Below, one piece after another: positions 27,630 through 36,304 of a DNA stretch of 64,000 nt. Both the position numbers and the translations under genes were made by a program. Under the pieces are notes generated by a model. It was given only the letters and a program-made list of their open reading frames with translations. It was not told where the DNA came from and searched no databases. Source of the stretch: Nocardioides rotundus (GTDB lineage: Bacteria > Actinomycetota > Actinomycetes > Propionibacteriales > Nocardioidaceae). The stretch covers positions 3,983,001-4,047,000 of the forward strand of contig NZ_CP082922.1 in the NCBI RefSeq assembly GCF_019931675.1, given 5' to 3'. Numbering within the stretch: position 1 is the first letter of the stretch; the number at the start of each line of letters is the position of its first letter.

Positions 27630-28244
27630 ATGAGCGCCCTGCTTGTCGGGTACGCCCGATGCTCTACTGATCAGCAAGACCTCACCGCTCAGCGTGATGG
27701 TCTCCTCGCCCTTGGCGTCGAGTCCGAGCGCATCTACGTCGACCATGGGCTGACGGGTACCAACCGCGAGCGTCCCGGACTGCGTGAGGCTCTGGCTGCG
27801 TGCCGCGCGGGCGACACGCTCGTGGTCACCAAGCTCGATCGGCTCGCGCGGTCGCTTCCGGACGCTCGAGCGATCGCCGACGAACTCACTGCGCGGGAAA
27901 TCAGTCTCAGCCTGGGCGGCTCGGTCTACGACCCGACCGACGCCGTCGGCAAGCTGCTGTTCAACGTCCTCGCGATGGTGGCCGAGTTTGAGTCTGATCT
28001 GATCCGGCTGCGCACGGTCGAGGGAATGAAGGTCGCGAAGGCCAAGGGCCGGCTGAAGGGCAAGCAACCGAAGCTCAGCCGCAAGCAGGAAGCGCACCTG
28101 GTATCTCTGGTGCACAGCGGCGAGTACAGCACCCTCGAGGTCGCCGAGCTCTTCGGCGTCGGCTGCTCCACGGTCTACCGAGCGATCCAGCGCCAGCGGT
28201 TGGCAGCGAAGGCAAGAGTCGCAGACGCATCGGCATGTCGCTGA
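27630..28244 (+). CDS. Serine recombinase, resolvase/invertase family
   Basis: 204 residues from ATG 27630, with CTGGAGG 6-7 bp upstream. The catalytic serine lies in VGYARCSTDQQDL, and the conserved arginines in LTGTNRERPG and KLDRLARSLPDA. The long E-helix (AEFESDLIRLRTVEGMKVAK) and a C-terminal HTH (YSTLEVAELFGVGCSTVYRAI) complete the fold. Resolvases or invertases resolve transposon cointegrates or flip DNA. Next to a mercury operon it may be the resolvase of a former mer transposon. No res site was identified. Confidence 0.92.
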   Translation: MSALLVGYARCSTDQQDLTAQRDGLLALGVESERIYVDHGLTGTNRERPGLREALAACRAGDTLVVTKLDRLARSLPDARAIADELTAREISLSLGGSVYDPTDAVGKLLFNVLAMVAEFESDLIRLRTVEGMKVAKAKGRLKGKQPKLSRKQEAHLVSLVHSGEYSTLEVAELFGVGCSTVYRAIQRQRLAAKARVADASACR

Positions 28245-28255
28245 CCTCACCCGAC

Positions 28256-28294
28256 GTCGGCGTCCCGCAACCGACACCCACGCGGGACGCCGAC
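28256..28294 (+). terminator. Hairpin terminator after the resolvase gene
   Basis: Perfect 13-bp stem (28256-28268 with 28282-28294) and a 13-nt loop, 11 bp past the stop. No T-tract. Confidence 0.65.
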
Positions 28295-28387
28295 GAGCAA
28301 AGCCGTCTGGGAGCCAGCCAGCGGGTGCTGCGTCCCGACAGCCGTTCCAGTAAGGGACGGCCCCAGATCGCCGATGTGCTGCGTGAG

Positions 28388-28930
28388 TCAAGGCCCGCTC
28401 GTGCCTACCCGTCGGTTTGCCGTCGAGGTACGCCCTCTGCCTACCGCCCATCCGGCCTCGACGGTCCCGGCGACGGCGAGCCCGAAGACCAGGTGCGCGA
28501 TGACTCCGCGGAGGTGCGTGCTGAGCGGATAGTCGAGGTTTGCTGCGGAGAACCCGAAGGCGGGGGTGATGAGTTCGTCGGCGACGATACTCATGGCGGC
28601 CCCGGTCGCGAGCCCGGCGATTGGCGGAGACCACCCGGTGCTACGCCGCAGGAGGGGATAGAGCGGCGCCCACTGGATGGCCAGGCCGTAGTGGAAGGCC
28701 AGGCTCAAGCGATCCAGCTGCTCGTCGCTGAGATCCAAGCCGACGTGGCGGCTGAGCTTCTCTGCTGCGATCCGGTACGGCGGTCCCGGGCGTACGGCGT
28801 CCTCGCGCTCTCGGTCAGCCGCGGACTCCATGTCGTACAACTTCATGCTGACCGGTTCCATGGCCTTGGTGCCGACGTATCCCGCGGCGGCGGCAAGGAT
28901 CAGGTCAAGGGCGGCTTGTCGGATGTGCAC
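28388..28930 (-). CDS. Membrane protein, YagU/DUF1440-like
   Basis: 180 residues. Hydrophobic segments near residues 7-22, 80-95, 103-122 and 140-160 suggest a small inner-membrane protein. GYVGTKAMEP near the N-terminus recalls the DUF1440/YagU family. It lies at the distal end of the mercury gene run, 221 bp after the FAD disulfide reductase stop (28931-29151 holds nothing I recognise). Function unknown. Confidence 0.6.
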   Translation of the reverse strand: MHIRQAALDLILAAAAGYVGTKAMEPVSMKLYDMESAADREREDAVRPGPPYRIAAEKLSRHVGLDLSDEQLDRLSLAFHYGLAIQWAPLYPLLRRSTGWSPPIAGLATGAAMSIVADELITPAFGFSAANLDYPLSTHLRGVIAHLVFGLAVAGTVEAGWAVGRGRTSTANRRVGTSGP

Positions 28931-29151
28931 TGTTCCTCCAAAGGTCGCGTTGAAAGGTTCTCACGGCCGCTGAGCATCCGCGCCGGGATGTAGCCGTGGT
29001 GTGCCTGCTAGTCACGCCATCCCGCGGCGTCGGGCTGGGTCGCGGGCACGACGGCAACGGCTTCGCGACCGCGGCGGCTGGGTTGTGCTCGGCGACCACA
29101 CGTCCGCGAGGCGAGCCTGATGAACGGGCGGCCCGGAAGGTCAGAGAGTTC

Positions 29152-30504
29152 TCACAGCATCGAGCCCAGGTCGGACCCGACGGTGGGGTAGGCGGCTGTC
29201 GCGGATTTGAGTTGCCGAGTGGTGAGGCCGAGCTTGATGGCCAGGCCGAGGGTGTTGATAAGTTCGCCGTATTCGGGTCCGAGGAGGTGGGCGCCGACGA
29301 TCTGGTCGTTGGTCTGGTCGATGAGGATCTTCGCGGCTGCGGTTGTCTCCCCGATGCGGTAGTTGGAGTACCAGTCGCTGGTGTCGTTGTAGCGGACGAT
29401 GAGGTCGATGCCGATGTCGCGGGCCTCGGCCTCGAGCATGCCGACGCGGGCGAGTTCAGGGATGGTGAAGACCGCGGTGGGGATGCCTGAGTAGTCCGGG
29501 GCCGTGGTGGTGTCCTTGAGCATGTTGGAGGCGGCGACCTTGGCTTCGGAGACCGCGACCGGGGTGAGCGGCATTCCCGCTGTGTCGGCTGAGTCCCCGG
29601 CCGCCCAGACGTGGGGATTCGTGATGCTCTGCAGGTGGTCGGCGACGTGGATGCCGTGCTCGCCCCACTCGACGCCCGCGGCGTCGAGTCCCAGGTCGGC
29701 CAGGTCCGCGACGCGTCCGGCGCCGTGGACGACGAGGTCGGTCTCGACCGTCTCCTGGTCACCGTCGTGTTCCAGGGTGACCTGGTAGCCATCACCGGAC
29801 GGCAGTACCTCGCGGATGGTGGTGGTGCGGCGCAGCTGGATGCCGATCTCGTGGCCACGGTTGACCAGCAGCTCGACGAGGTCGGGGTCGAAGTTCTTCA
29901 GTGGGCGCTCGCCACGGTCGACGATGGTCGGCGAGCTGCCGGCACGGACGGCGATGTGGGCAAACTCGAAGGAAATGAAACCGCCGCCGACGAACAGGAT
30001 CCGGGAGGGGAGGTGCTCGAGGTTCAGGAAGTCGGTGCTGTCGATGAGGTGCTCGTGGCCCGGGAAGTCCAGGGGGCGGGGGCGGGCGCCGGTGGCGACC
30101 AGGAAGCGGTCGGCGTCGTAGGCGGTGTCCTCGATCTCCAGTTGGCGTGGGCCGGTGAATCTGGCGCGGCCGTGCAGGGTGGTGACGCCATGGCTGCTCA
30201 GGCCGTCTTCCATGTTCTGGGGCACGGGGTCGGTGAAGCCGTGCTTGTGCTTCATCAGGTCGGCCCAGTTGATGGAAAGATCCGCGTCGTCGATGCCCTT
30301 GCCGCGCATCAGCCGTGCGCTGTCGATGACCTCGGCCCCGCGGCGCAGGATCTTCTTCGGATCGCACCCCCGCAGCGCGCACGTGCCTCCGTAGGGCAGG
30401 GAGTCCACGATGGCCACCTTCCATCCCTGCGCTGCGCACTTGTTGGCGGCGGCGACACCGGCCATGCCGGCGCCGATGACGATCAGGTCGAACTGTTCAT
30501 TCAT
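29152..30504 (-). CDS. FAD/NAD(P) pyridine-nucleotide disulfide oxidoreductase, MerA/glutathione-reductase-like
   Basis: 450 residues from ATG 30504 (MNEQFDLIVIGAG), with GGAGAG 6 bp upstream. The FAD motif is VIGAGMAGVAAANK, the redox-active disulfide GTCALRGC (a CxxxxC motif), the NADPH site VGGGFISFEFA and the FAD-ribityl motif VWAAGDSADT. It lacks the C-terminal vicinal cysteines of MerA. It is the second flavin disulfide reductase of the mercury run, perhaps recycling a low-molecular-weight thiol or a thioredoxin-like partner. The substrate is not predictable. Confidence 0.85.
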   Translation of the reverse strand: MNEQFDLIVIGAGMAGVAAANKCAAQGWKVAIVDSLPYGGTCALRGCDPKKILRRGAEVIDSARLMRGKGIDDADLSINWADLMKHKHGFTDPVPQNMEDGLSSHGVTTLHGRARFTGPRQLEIEDTAYDADRFLVATGARPRPLDFPGHEHLIDSTDFLNLEHLPSRILFVGGGFISFEFAHIAVRAGSSPTIVDRGERPLKNFDPDLVELLVNRGHEIGIQLRRTTTIREVLPSGDGYQVTLEHDGDQETVETDLVVHGAGRVADLADLGLDAAGVEWGEHGIHVADHLQSITNPHVWAAGDSADTAGMPLTPVAVSEAKVAASNMLKDTTTAPDYSGIPTAVFTIPELARVGMLEAEARDIGIDLIVRYNDTSDWYSNYRIGETTAAAKILIDQTNDQIVGAHLLGPEYGELINTLGLAIKLGLTTRQLKSATAAYPTVGSDLGSML

Positions 30505-30597
30505 CTGCATCTCTCCAGAGTGGAATAGTTGTAAGAGGCGGTGGGTGGGGCGTCCAGGCAAATGTTTGGCGATCCGTTGGCGACGAGCAGCAGCCAG

Positions 30598-30939
30598 CTA
30601 CCCTTCAGGTACGTGCTGACGAGCTCGATCTGCCCGCCGCGCGCGCGGGCGGCAAGTCGGGGCCGAAGCGCCGCGGTGCAGCATCCACGCTGCGGCGAAG
30701 AGCGCGGCAGCGCCGAGGAAGAACGGCCAGGACGCGGGCCCGTCCACGCTGGCCCCTGCGGCAGCCGTACCGGCGCCGGCCACGGCCAAGGGGGCGCCAC
30801 AGCAGAGGCCGAGCATCGCCAACCCTGCTCCGATGAAGGCGGCCACAGCGCCGAGCCCTGCCGCGATGACCGCGAACAGCCGCAATGTGAGACGGCCGGC
30901 GGCTCCGGCAAGGTGGGGTGAGGTGGCTGTCGGCCTCAC
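30598..30939 (-). CDS. Small membrane protein with vicinal cysteines, mercury-transport-like
   Basis: 113 residues from GTG 30939, overlapping the ccdA-like stop (GTGA). Three hydrophobic segments. A cysteine pair sits in the second segment (LGLCCGAPLAV), as MerT/MerC-type transporters carry in their first helix. The tail is Arg/Cys containing. A role in moving Hg(II) across the membrane is plausible from motif and operon, not from clear homology. Confidence 0.65.
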   Translation of the reverse strand: MRPTATSPHLAGAAGRLTLRLFAVIAAGLGAVAAFIGAGLAMLGLCCGAPLAVAGAGTAAAGASVDGPASWPFFLGAAALFAAAWMLHRGASAPTCRPRARRADRARQHVPEG

Positions 30940-31895
30940 CGCGAACGGCCCTCGCGACGATCCTGGTCGCGCGCGGGTGTCTGCGGTCTTGTGAGCGCGG
31001 GGGCGCAGCAGCCCTCGGGATCGGTCACCATCGGATCCGCGGCCTCCCCCGGGTCGGTGATGCGGCGGGTTCGGTGGTGGTGAATGACCACCGCGAGCGC
31101 GAGCAGGACGGCTCCCGTCGCGGACAGGGCGATGAGCGTGCCGTGGGCTTGCACCCAGGTGGCGGCGGTGGCGGCGACGCTGGTCAGGCCGGTGCCGCTG
31201 GTCGCGCGGTCACCCGTCACTGCGGTCGGGTACCAATACCAGATGAGGTAGGTGCCGGTGACCGCGAGGACGATCGCGGTGAGTGTGGGGCCGTACCGGG
31301 CCAGGGAGGCCGTGCGCCGGGTGAGGGCGGTGCCGGCGATGGCGGTGGCGATGGCGAGGAGCAGCAGGACGGTGGCTGCCCCGGCGGCATAGACGGCGAA
31401 GACCACGATCAGGCCGGTGTAGGTGGCGGTGGCCTGGGCCTGAGCGATGACCGCGAGGAGCACCCCGAAGGTGCACGATAGCGAGGCCCCGGCGAACCCG
31501 ACGCCGTAGGCGACCGATTGGCCCACCCCGTGGCCTCGCGCTGCGGGCTTCGCGCCGATGCCGGGCAGACGGAGGCCCAGTGAGCGACCGGTGAGCATCG
31601 CCCCCGCGAACAGCAGCAGCACCACTCCTGTGGCCAGCCCGAGCCAGGGCGCCGCTTTGATGACCGCGTGGGCTCCGGCGCTCACGATGAGTCCGACGGC
31701 CACCAGGGTGCCGGCGAACCCGATGGTCAGCGCGACTCCGGACGGCAGGGCCCGGGCTAGGCGGCCCGCCAGGGCGGTGTGGTGGGTGGTGTCTCCCAGG
31801 GAGAGGGTGATCCAGGCGGGCAGGAGCGCGAACCCGCAGGGGTTGACGGGGGCCACCATGCCGGCGGCGAAGGCAAGCGCAAGCAGCCCGCCCAT
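30936..31895 (-). CDS. CcdA/DsbD-like membrane thiol-disulfide transporter
   Basis: 319 residues, seven or more hydrophobic segments. The first conserved cysteine is in APVNPCGFALLPAW and the second in ASLSCTFGVLLA, the pair CcdA uses to pass reducing power outward. A cytosolic tail carries HHHRTRR and a GCCAP vicinal pair. The start is coupled (TGATG) to the preceding thioredoxin-like lipoprotein, its natural electron acceptor. CcdA-like genes occur in some actinobacterial mercury operons. Confidence 0.82.
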   Translation of the reverse strand: MGGLLALAFAAGMVAPVNPCGFALLPAWITLSLGDTTHHTALAGRLARALPSGVALTIGFAGTLVAVGLIVSAGAHAVIKAAPWLGLATGVVLLLFAGAMLTGRSLGLRLPGIGAKPAARGHGVGQSVAYGVGFAGASLSCTFGVLLAVIAQAQATATYTGLIVVFAVYAAGAATVLLLLAIATAIAGTALTRRTASLARYGPTLTAIVLAVTGTYLIWYWYPTAVTGDRATSGTGLTSVAATAATWVQAHGTLIALSATGAVLLALAVVIHHHRTRRITDPGEAADPMVTDPEGCCAPALTRPQTPARDQDRREGRSR

Positions 31896-32461
31896 CAGCC
31901 CGTCACCTTGTCCAGCTCGGCACGGATCTTCTCGGCGTTGGGCTCCACGCCCCGGAAGACCACCTTGCCGTCGGGGTCGACGATTACCACGGTGCTCAAC
32001 TGGGTGACCCCGTAGCGGGCGGTCAACGTGCCGTCGGGGTCACTGGCGTAGGCCAGGGCGGTGGCGTCGTAGTCCTTGAGGAATCCTTCGATGTCCTTGG
32101 ACGTCTCGTAGGCGGCCACGTCGATGACCCCGAAGTCCGCCGCCTTGGGATCCTGGGCCCGCGCCTGGGCCAGGGCGTTGGCGGTGGGTCCGCAGCCGCC
32201 GCACTCGACGGAGAAGAACAGCAGCACGCTCGGACGCTCACCGGGCAGCGTGATGGAGCTGCCGGCGATGGTGCGGGCGGTGAAACCTGCCGTGGAGGCG
32301 CCTCCGTCACCTGCCGGGGAGGGGTTGTCCTTGGTCAGGCCTCCGCAGGCGGTCAACAAGACGGCGAGCACGCTGATCATGCCCAGCGCAGTGAATCGGC
32401 GCCGAAATGGGCGGGCGCGGCGAGCAGTACCGGTGCGATCGGGAGTGTCAGTGGGGTGCAC
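31895..32461 (-). CDS. Thioredoxin-like lipoprotein (TlpA/ResA type)
   Basis: 188 residues from GTG 32461. Basic N-terminus, a hydrophobic stretch and a lipobox (VLLTACGG) give a lipoprotein signal with Cys near residue 39. The thioredoxin fold has the active site VECGGCGPT (CxxC). It should sit outside the membrane, reduced by the CcdA-like neighbour. In the mercury context it may reduce or shuttle thiol-bound mercury. Confidence 0.82.
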   Translation of the reverse strand: MHPTDTPDRTGTARRARPFRRRFTALGMISVLAVLLTACGGLTKDNPSPAGDGGASTAGFTARTIAGSSITLPGERPSVLLFFSVECGGCGPTANALAQARAQDPKAADFGVIDVAAYETSKDIEGFLKDYDATALAYASDPDGTLTARYGVTQLSTVVIVDPDGKVVFRGVEPNAEKIRAELDKVTG

Positions 32462-32464
32462 TGG

Positions 32465-32758
32465 TCAGCGGCCCTCTCCTCGGGCGCGGCCCGGCGTGGA
32501 TTCGTTGCGGGACGGGTCGGGTGCGCAGCAGTCGTCGTTATCGCGCTTGTGCCGTCGTGGGACGGCCAGCACCGCAACGACGACGAGCAGGACGCCTGCC
32601 GCAATCACCCACGGGCTGCGAATGAACCCGCCAATCCCAGCGAGTGCTCCGCCGGCGATGAGGAGGGGAAGGGCGCAGCAAGCGACCATGAGCAGCCCGG
32701 CTCCGGCGGCCATGAGCAGGCCACCGCCACCTGGTTGGTTGTCGCGGTTTGATGTCAT
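32465..32758 (-). CDS. MerT-like mercuric transport protein
   Basis: 97 residues with two hydrophobic segments. The first carries the cysteine pair ACCALPLL, very like MerT's CC in helix 1. A second pair follows in the tail (DDCCAPDPS). MerT hands Hg(II) from the membrane to MerA in the cytosol. It lies between merB and the thioredoxin-like lipoprotein in the same leftward run. It is shorter than Gram-negative MerT (about 116). Confidence 0.7.
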   Translation of the reverse strand: MTSNRDNQPGGGGLLMAAGAGLLMVACCALPLLIAGGALAGIGGFIRSPWVIAAGVLLVVVAVLAVPRRHKRDNDDCCAPDPSRNESTPGRARGEGR

Positions 32759-32805
32759 GGGTGTTCCTCTCTCGTTCTCTCGTCGGCCCTCTCGTCGGCC
32801 TTGTG

Positions 32806-33465
32806 TCAGCAGCAGTGGGGGTCCTCGGACCCGGTCGGGTCGGCCTGGAGGCGGCCAAGCAGGCTGGCGGTGAGGGCGGCGCCGAGTTGGAAGGCGTCGG
32901 CCACGGTGACCACTTCGGCTTCGGGGTGCCCGGCGAGCCAGCCCGCCGCGTCCTGGGGGGAGGTGAAGTAGTGCACCTGGTCGCAGAACGAGGAGCGGAT
33001 CGAGGTGATCTCGTCGGGGTTGACCAGGGACACCACAGCCGTGGAAGGCTCGACGCTGGTGACACCGCCGGCGGGGTCAACGGCCACCCGGATCGCGCCA
33101 CCGCCGACCGGCGAGACCGACTCGATGCGGGCGGCGCGTTCGAGCAGGGCGGGGAACATCAGGGTGTCGAGGGCACACCAGGTGTAGAGCTCCTCGCCGG
33201 CCACGGTGAACCGGTGCGCGGTGGGGCGCAGGGTGAGGCCTTGGCCGATGATCCGGCCCTGGTCGTCGTACTCGGTGTCCGGCACGGCGGCCAGACCACG
33301 GCGCACGTCGTCGACGGTGCGGCCGGATGCGGCGGCGAGTTGCTCGAGGGTGACGGGGTCGCCGTCCACGAGCAGCCGCAACAGCGGGACGAGCAGGCCT
33401 GCGTCCAGGCCGGTCTCCTCGGGTCGGGTGAGTCGGTCGGTCAGGTCGGTGCTGAGGTTCGACAC
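32806..33465 (-). CDS. merB: Organomercurial lyase
   Basis: 219 residues from GTG 33465, with GGAG upstream. The active-site residues are in TWCALDTLMFP (Cys and Asp of the CxxD motif) and SSFCDQVHYF (second Cys), matching C96/D99/C159 of the E. coli plasmid enzyme. An N-terminal winged helix (LAAASGRTVDDVRRG) is present. The protein ends DPHCC. MerB cleaves the C-Hg bond of organomercurials and passes Hg(II) to MerA, whose gene ends 50 bp upstream. Confidence 0.93.
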   Translation of the reverse strand: MSNLSTDLTDRLTRPEETGLDAGLLVPLLRLLVDGDPVTLEQLAAASGRTVDDVRRGLAAVPDTEYDDQGRIIGQGLTLRPTAHRFTVAGEELYTWCALDTLMFPALLERAARIESVSPVGGGAIRVAVDPAGGVTSVEPSTAVVSLVNPDEITSIRSSFCDQVHYFTSPQDAAGWLAGHPEAEVVTVADAFQLGAALTASLLGRLQADPTGSEDPHCC

Positions 33466-33515
33466 GTGCGTTGGCTCCGTTCTTGTCGGGGTGAGAGTGC
33501 CCTCGGGTGCGGGGG

Positions 33516-34940
33516 TCAGGCGCAGCAGGACAGCTTCGAGACGTCGGCGCCGAAGGCCTTGGCGGCGATCCGGATGCCCTCGGTCATGGTCAGGTAGGGC
33601 GCCCACGCCTCGGCGACCTCGGTGAGGGTCTTGCCCAGGACGTGGACGCCGGCGGCGGCGAGCTCGCCTGCGTCCTTGGCGACCGCGGTCAGACCGAGGA
33701 TCTCGCCGGTCTCGGCGTTGGCGACCAGCTTGATGAACCCGCGGGTGTCGCGGTTGACCAGCGCCCGCGGTACGTAGTCCAGCGGTAATACCCGGCAGTC
33801 GCAGCGGATCCCGGCCTCGAGGACCTGGGCCTCGGTCATCCCGACTGCCCCGATCGCGGGGCTGGTGAACGTCACCCTCGGCAGCCGGCTGTAGTCGACG
33901 GACCGGTCGGCGGCGCCGAATGCGTTCTCGGCGACCATCGTGCCGTGGTGGGCAGCGACGTAGACGAACTCGGGGTGTCCGGTCACATCGCCGGCGGCCC
34001 AGATCCGCGGGTTGGAGGACTGCAGTTGGTCGGTGACAACGATGTGGCCGGCCTCGCCGGTCTTCACCTCCACCGCGTCGAGGTTGAGGCCGTCGGTGAC
34101 CGGACGCCGTCCGAGCGCGACCAGGACCTGGTCGGCGCGGAACTCCTGCACGCCCCCGGACACCTCGGCGGTCACGACGACCTGCCCCGTAGCCCCGTCG
34201 CGGGTGACCCGGCTCAGGACGGCGCGGCGGACCACCCGGATGCCCTCGTCAGCGAAGACCTCTTGCAGCGCCTTGGAGACCTCCGGCTCCTCCTTCGAGG
34301 CCAGCCGCGATCGCACCAACATGGTCACCTTGGAGCCCAGCCGGGCGAACAGTTGGGCCTGCTCCAGGGCCACGTAGCCGCCGCCGAGCACCAGGAGCGA
34401 CTCCGGAACCTCGGTCAGTTCCATCGCCGTGGTCGAGGTCAGGTAGCCGACCTCCGCCAGGCCGGCGGTCGGCGGGGCCCAGGCCTGGGCGCCGGTGGCC
34501 ACCAGGTAGTTCTCGGCCTCGATCACCTCGACTCTGCCCTCGGCTGCGGTGACCTGGAGGGCCGGTGCGTCCGGGGTGCCGGTGAAGCTCGCCTCACCTT
34601 GGCGGACCTGCCAGCCGTAGGCGTCAGCCACGTCGACGTACTTCTCGCTCCGCAGGGCCTCGACCAGACCTTCCTTGCCGCCGATCAGGCCCGGCATGTC
34701 GACCGCGGAGGCGGTGGTGGCGATGCCGGGGAACCGGGTGCTCGCGTCAGCGGCCACATGGCGGGCCTCGGCCGCGGCGATCAGCGCCTTGGACGGCACA
34801 CAGCCGGTGTTCACGCAGGTGCCGCCGAACGTGCCACGCTCGACCATCACCACCGACTTGCCGAGCGTGGTCGCGCGGATGGCGGCGGCGAACGCCGCCC
34901 CACCCGACCCGATCACCGCCAGGTCATACCTCGAACCCAT
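33516..34940 (-). CDS. merA: Mercuric reductase
   Basis: 474 residues. FAD motif VIGSGGAAFAAAIRAT, redox disulfide GTCVNTGCVPSK, NADPH motif LGGGYVALEQAQ and FAD motif IWAAGDVTG. The C-terminal vicinal pair (KLSCCA) needed to receive Hg(II) is present. The N-terminal NmerA (HMA) domain is absent, as in many actinobacterial enzymes. It reduces Hg(II) to Hg(0) with NADPH. First gene of the operon under the MerR-type promoter at 34985-35016. Confidence 0.96.
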   Translation of the reverse strand: MGSRYDLAVIGSGGAAFAAAIRATTLGKSVVMVERGTFGGTCVNTGCVPSKALIAAAEARHVAADASTRFPGIATTASAVDMPGLIGGKEGLVEALRSEKYVDVADAYGWQVRQGEASFTGTPDAPALQVTAAEGRVEVIEAENYLVATGAQAWAPPTAGLAEVGYLTSTTAMELTEVPESLLVLGGGYVALEQAQLFARLGSKVTMLVRSRLASKEEPEVSKALQEVFADEGIRVVRRAVLSRVTRDGATGQVVVTAEVSGGVQEFRADQVLVALGRRPVTDGLNLDAVEVKTGEAGHIVVTDQLQSSNPRIWAAGDVTGHPEFVYVAAHHGTMVAENAFGAADRSVDYSRLPRVTFTSPAIGAVGMTEAQVLEAGIRCDCRVLPLDYVPRALVNRDTRGFIKLVANAETGEILGLTAVAKDAGELAAAGVHVLGKTLTEVAEAWAPYLTMTEGIRIAAKAFGADVSKLSCCA

Positions 34941-34984
34941 GCCAGTACCTCCCCGGTCCGTTGAGAAACTCCCTTGATGCGGCG

Positions 34985-35016
34985 ATACTGGACCTTCCAG
35001 TACAGGGGAAGGTCAA
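34985..35016 (-). promoter_or_regulatory. MerR-type operator-promoter of the mer operon
   Basis: On the minus strand: -35 TTGACC (35016-35011), -10 CAGTAT (34990-34985), with a 20-bp spacer. Long spacers of 19-20 bp mark promoters that MerR proteins untwist. The dyad ACCTTCC (34992-34998)/GGAAGGT (35007-35013), perfect over 7 bp, fills the spacer. It lies between the divergent merR and merA genes. Confidence 0.82.
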
Positions 35017-35042
35017 GGGAGACCTGCGACACAGGAGGCGCG

Positions 35043-35432
35043 ATGCGGATCGGGGAGATCGCCGACACGGCCGGCACCACCACCAAAACGCTGCGGTTCT
35101 ACGAAGACCAAGGGCTGCTCCCGCCGACCGAGCGCACCCCGGCCGGCTACCGCGACTACACGCCCGAGACCGTCGCCCGGATAGATTTCATCCACCGCGG
35201 CCAGGCGGCCGGACTCACGCTCGCCCAGATCCGACAGATCCTCGACATCCGCGATCGAGGACAAGCACCCTGCGACCACGTCCGCGACCTGCTCGACGCA
35301 CGTCTGACGGAAATCGAGCAACAACTCGCCGGGCTCGCCGCGCTGCGCGACACCATCGCCGAGCTACGCGACCAAGCGGCCCGGCCCGAACCCGAGTCCT
35401 GCAACCCCGACCAGGTCTGCCGCTACCTGTAG
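35043..35432 (+). CDS. merR: MerR family mercury-responsive regulator
   Basis: 129 residues from ATG 35043, with ACAGGAGG upstream. N-terminal winged HTH (MRIGEIADTAGTTTKTLRFY), a dimerisation helix (LTEIEQQLAGLAALRDTI) and cysteines near residue 79 (APCDHV) and at the tail (ESCNPDQVC) that could bind Hg(II). It is divergent from merA and should bind the dyad in the promoter between them. The metal is inferred from the operon it faces. Confidence 0.92.
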   Translation: MRIGEIADTAGTTTKTLRFYEDQGLLPPTERTPAGYRDYTPETVARIDFIHRGQAAGLTLAQIRQILDIRDRGQAPCDHVRDLLDARLTEIEQQLAGLAALRDTIAELRDQAARPEPESCNPDQVCRYL

Positions 35433-35710
35433 GCCGGCGGCTGTCAGGTCGCTAGTTGCACAACACAAGAGCGCCAGCCGATGCGCACGCTTTCCGGATG
35501 GGGCATGGTCCCGCGAAGCGTCCGGTACGGAATCGTCAATATGCAGCGTGACCGGTGCGGCACGCCGACACTTTCGGAGCGCGAGCTTGAGACGGTCCGC
35601 GTCGACCGTGGCCGGCCACCGATCCCCTGTGGGACAGGGGCAGCGTCCGTTGCACACCTCGCGAGCTCGTACCGGACTCGTGGCAAAGCCCGTTCGGGCA
35701 CAATGACGGC

Positions 35711-36304
35711 ATGCGTGTCATCGGCGCGAGTTGGGGTCGGACCGGTACGACGTCGGCCGCGGCTGCTCTAGAGCTGCTCGGCCTCGGCCCCTGCTTTCAG
35801 ATGCAGGATGTTTGGCCGCATCCGGAACTGGCACGGCTGTGGAACGAACACCGTGCTGGCCGGCACGTCGACTGGCCGGTTGAGTTGCGCGAATACGAGT
35901 CCTGCGTCGACTGGCCGGGCTGCTGGCAGTGGCGCGAGTTCGCCGAGCTGTGGCCAGCGGCGCACGTACTGCTGACTGTGCGCGATGCCGAGTCCTGGTA
36001 CGACAGCGCGCTCGGTTCGATTCACGAGTGGACGGGACCGGGCCGGGACGTGGGACCCCCGGAAGTCGCCGAGCTGCTCGCGGCGGTATGGGACGAGCAC
36101 TTCGGCGGCTGGGAGGGTTTCCTCGACCGGGAACACGCGATCGCGGCGTACGACGCTCACGTCGAGGACGTGCGTCGCACCTGTCCTGAGGGCCGCCTCA
36201 TTGAGTGGCGGGTCTCCGACGGTTGGGAACCCATCTGCACCGCCCTCGAAATCCCCGTTCCTGGCGTAGCCGTGCCACATCTGAACGCGCGAGACTCCGC
36301 CTGA
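35711..36304 (+). CDS. Sulfotransferase-family protein
   Basis: 197 residues. The PAPS-binding P-loop-like motif is GASWGRTGTTSAAAALELLG at the N-terminus. The middle has LLTVRDAESWYDSA, the PSB-type motif of the family, and FLDREHAIAAYDAHVEDV. It is close in style to the short bacterial sulfotransferase (DUF-like) group. No operon partner. It sits between the mer region and the inverted-repeat-bounded catabolic region; the substrate is unknown. The 278 bp before it hold nothing recognisable. Confidence 0.75.
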   Translation: MRVIGASWGRTGTTSAAAALELLGLGPCFQMQDVWPHPELARLWNEHRAGRHVDWPVELREYESCVDWPGCWQWREFAELWPAAHVLLTVRDAESWYDSALGSIHEWTGPGRDVGPPEVAELLAAVWDEHFGGWEGFLDREHAIAAYDAHVEDVRRTCPEGRLIEWRVSDGWEPICTALEIPVPGVAVPHLNARDSA

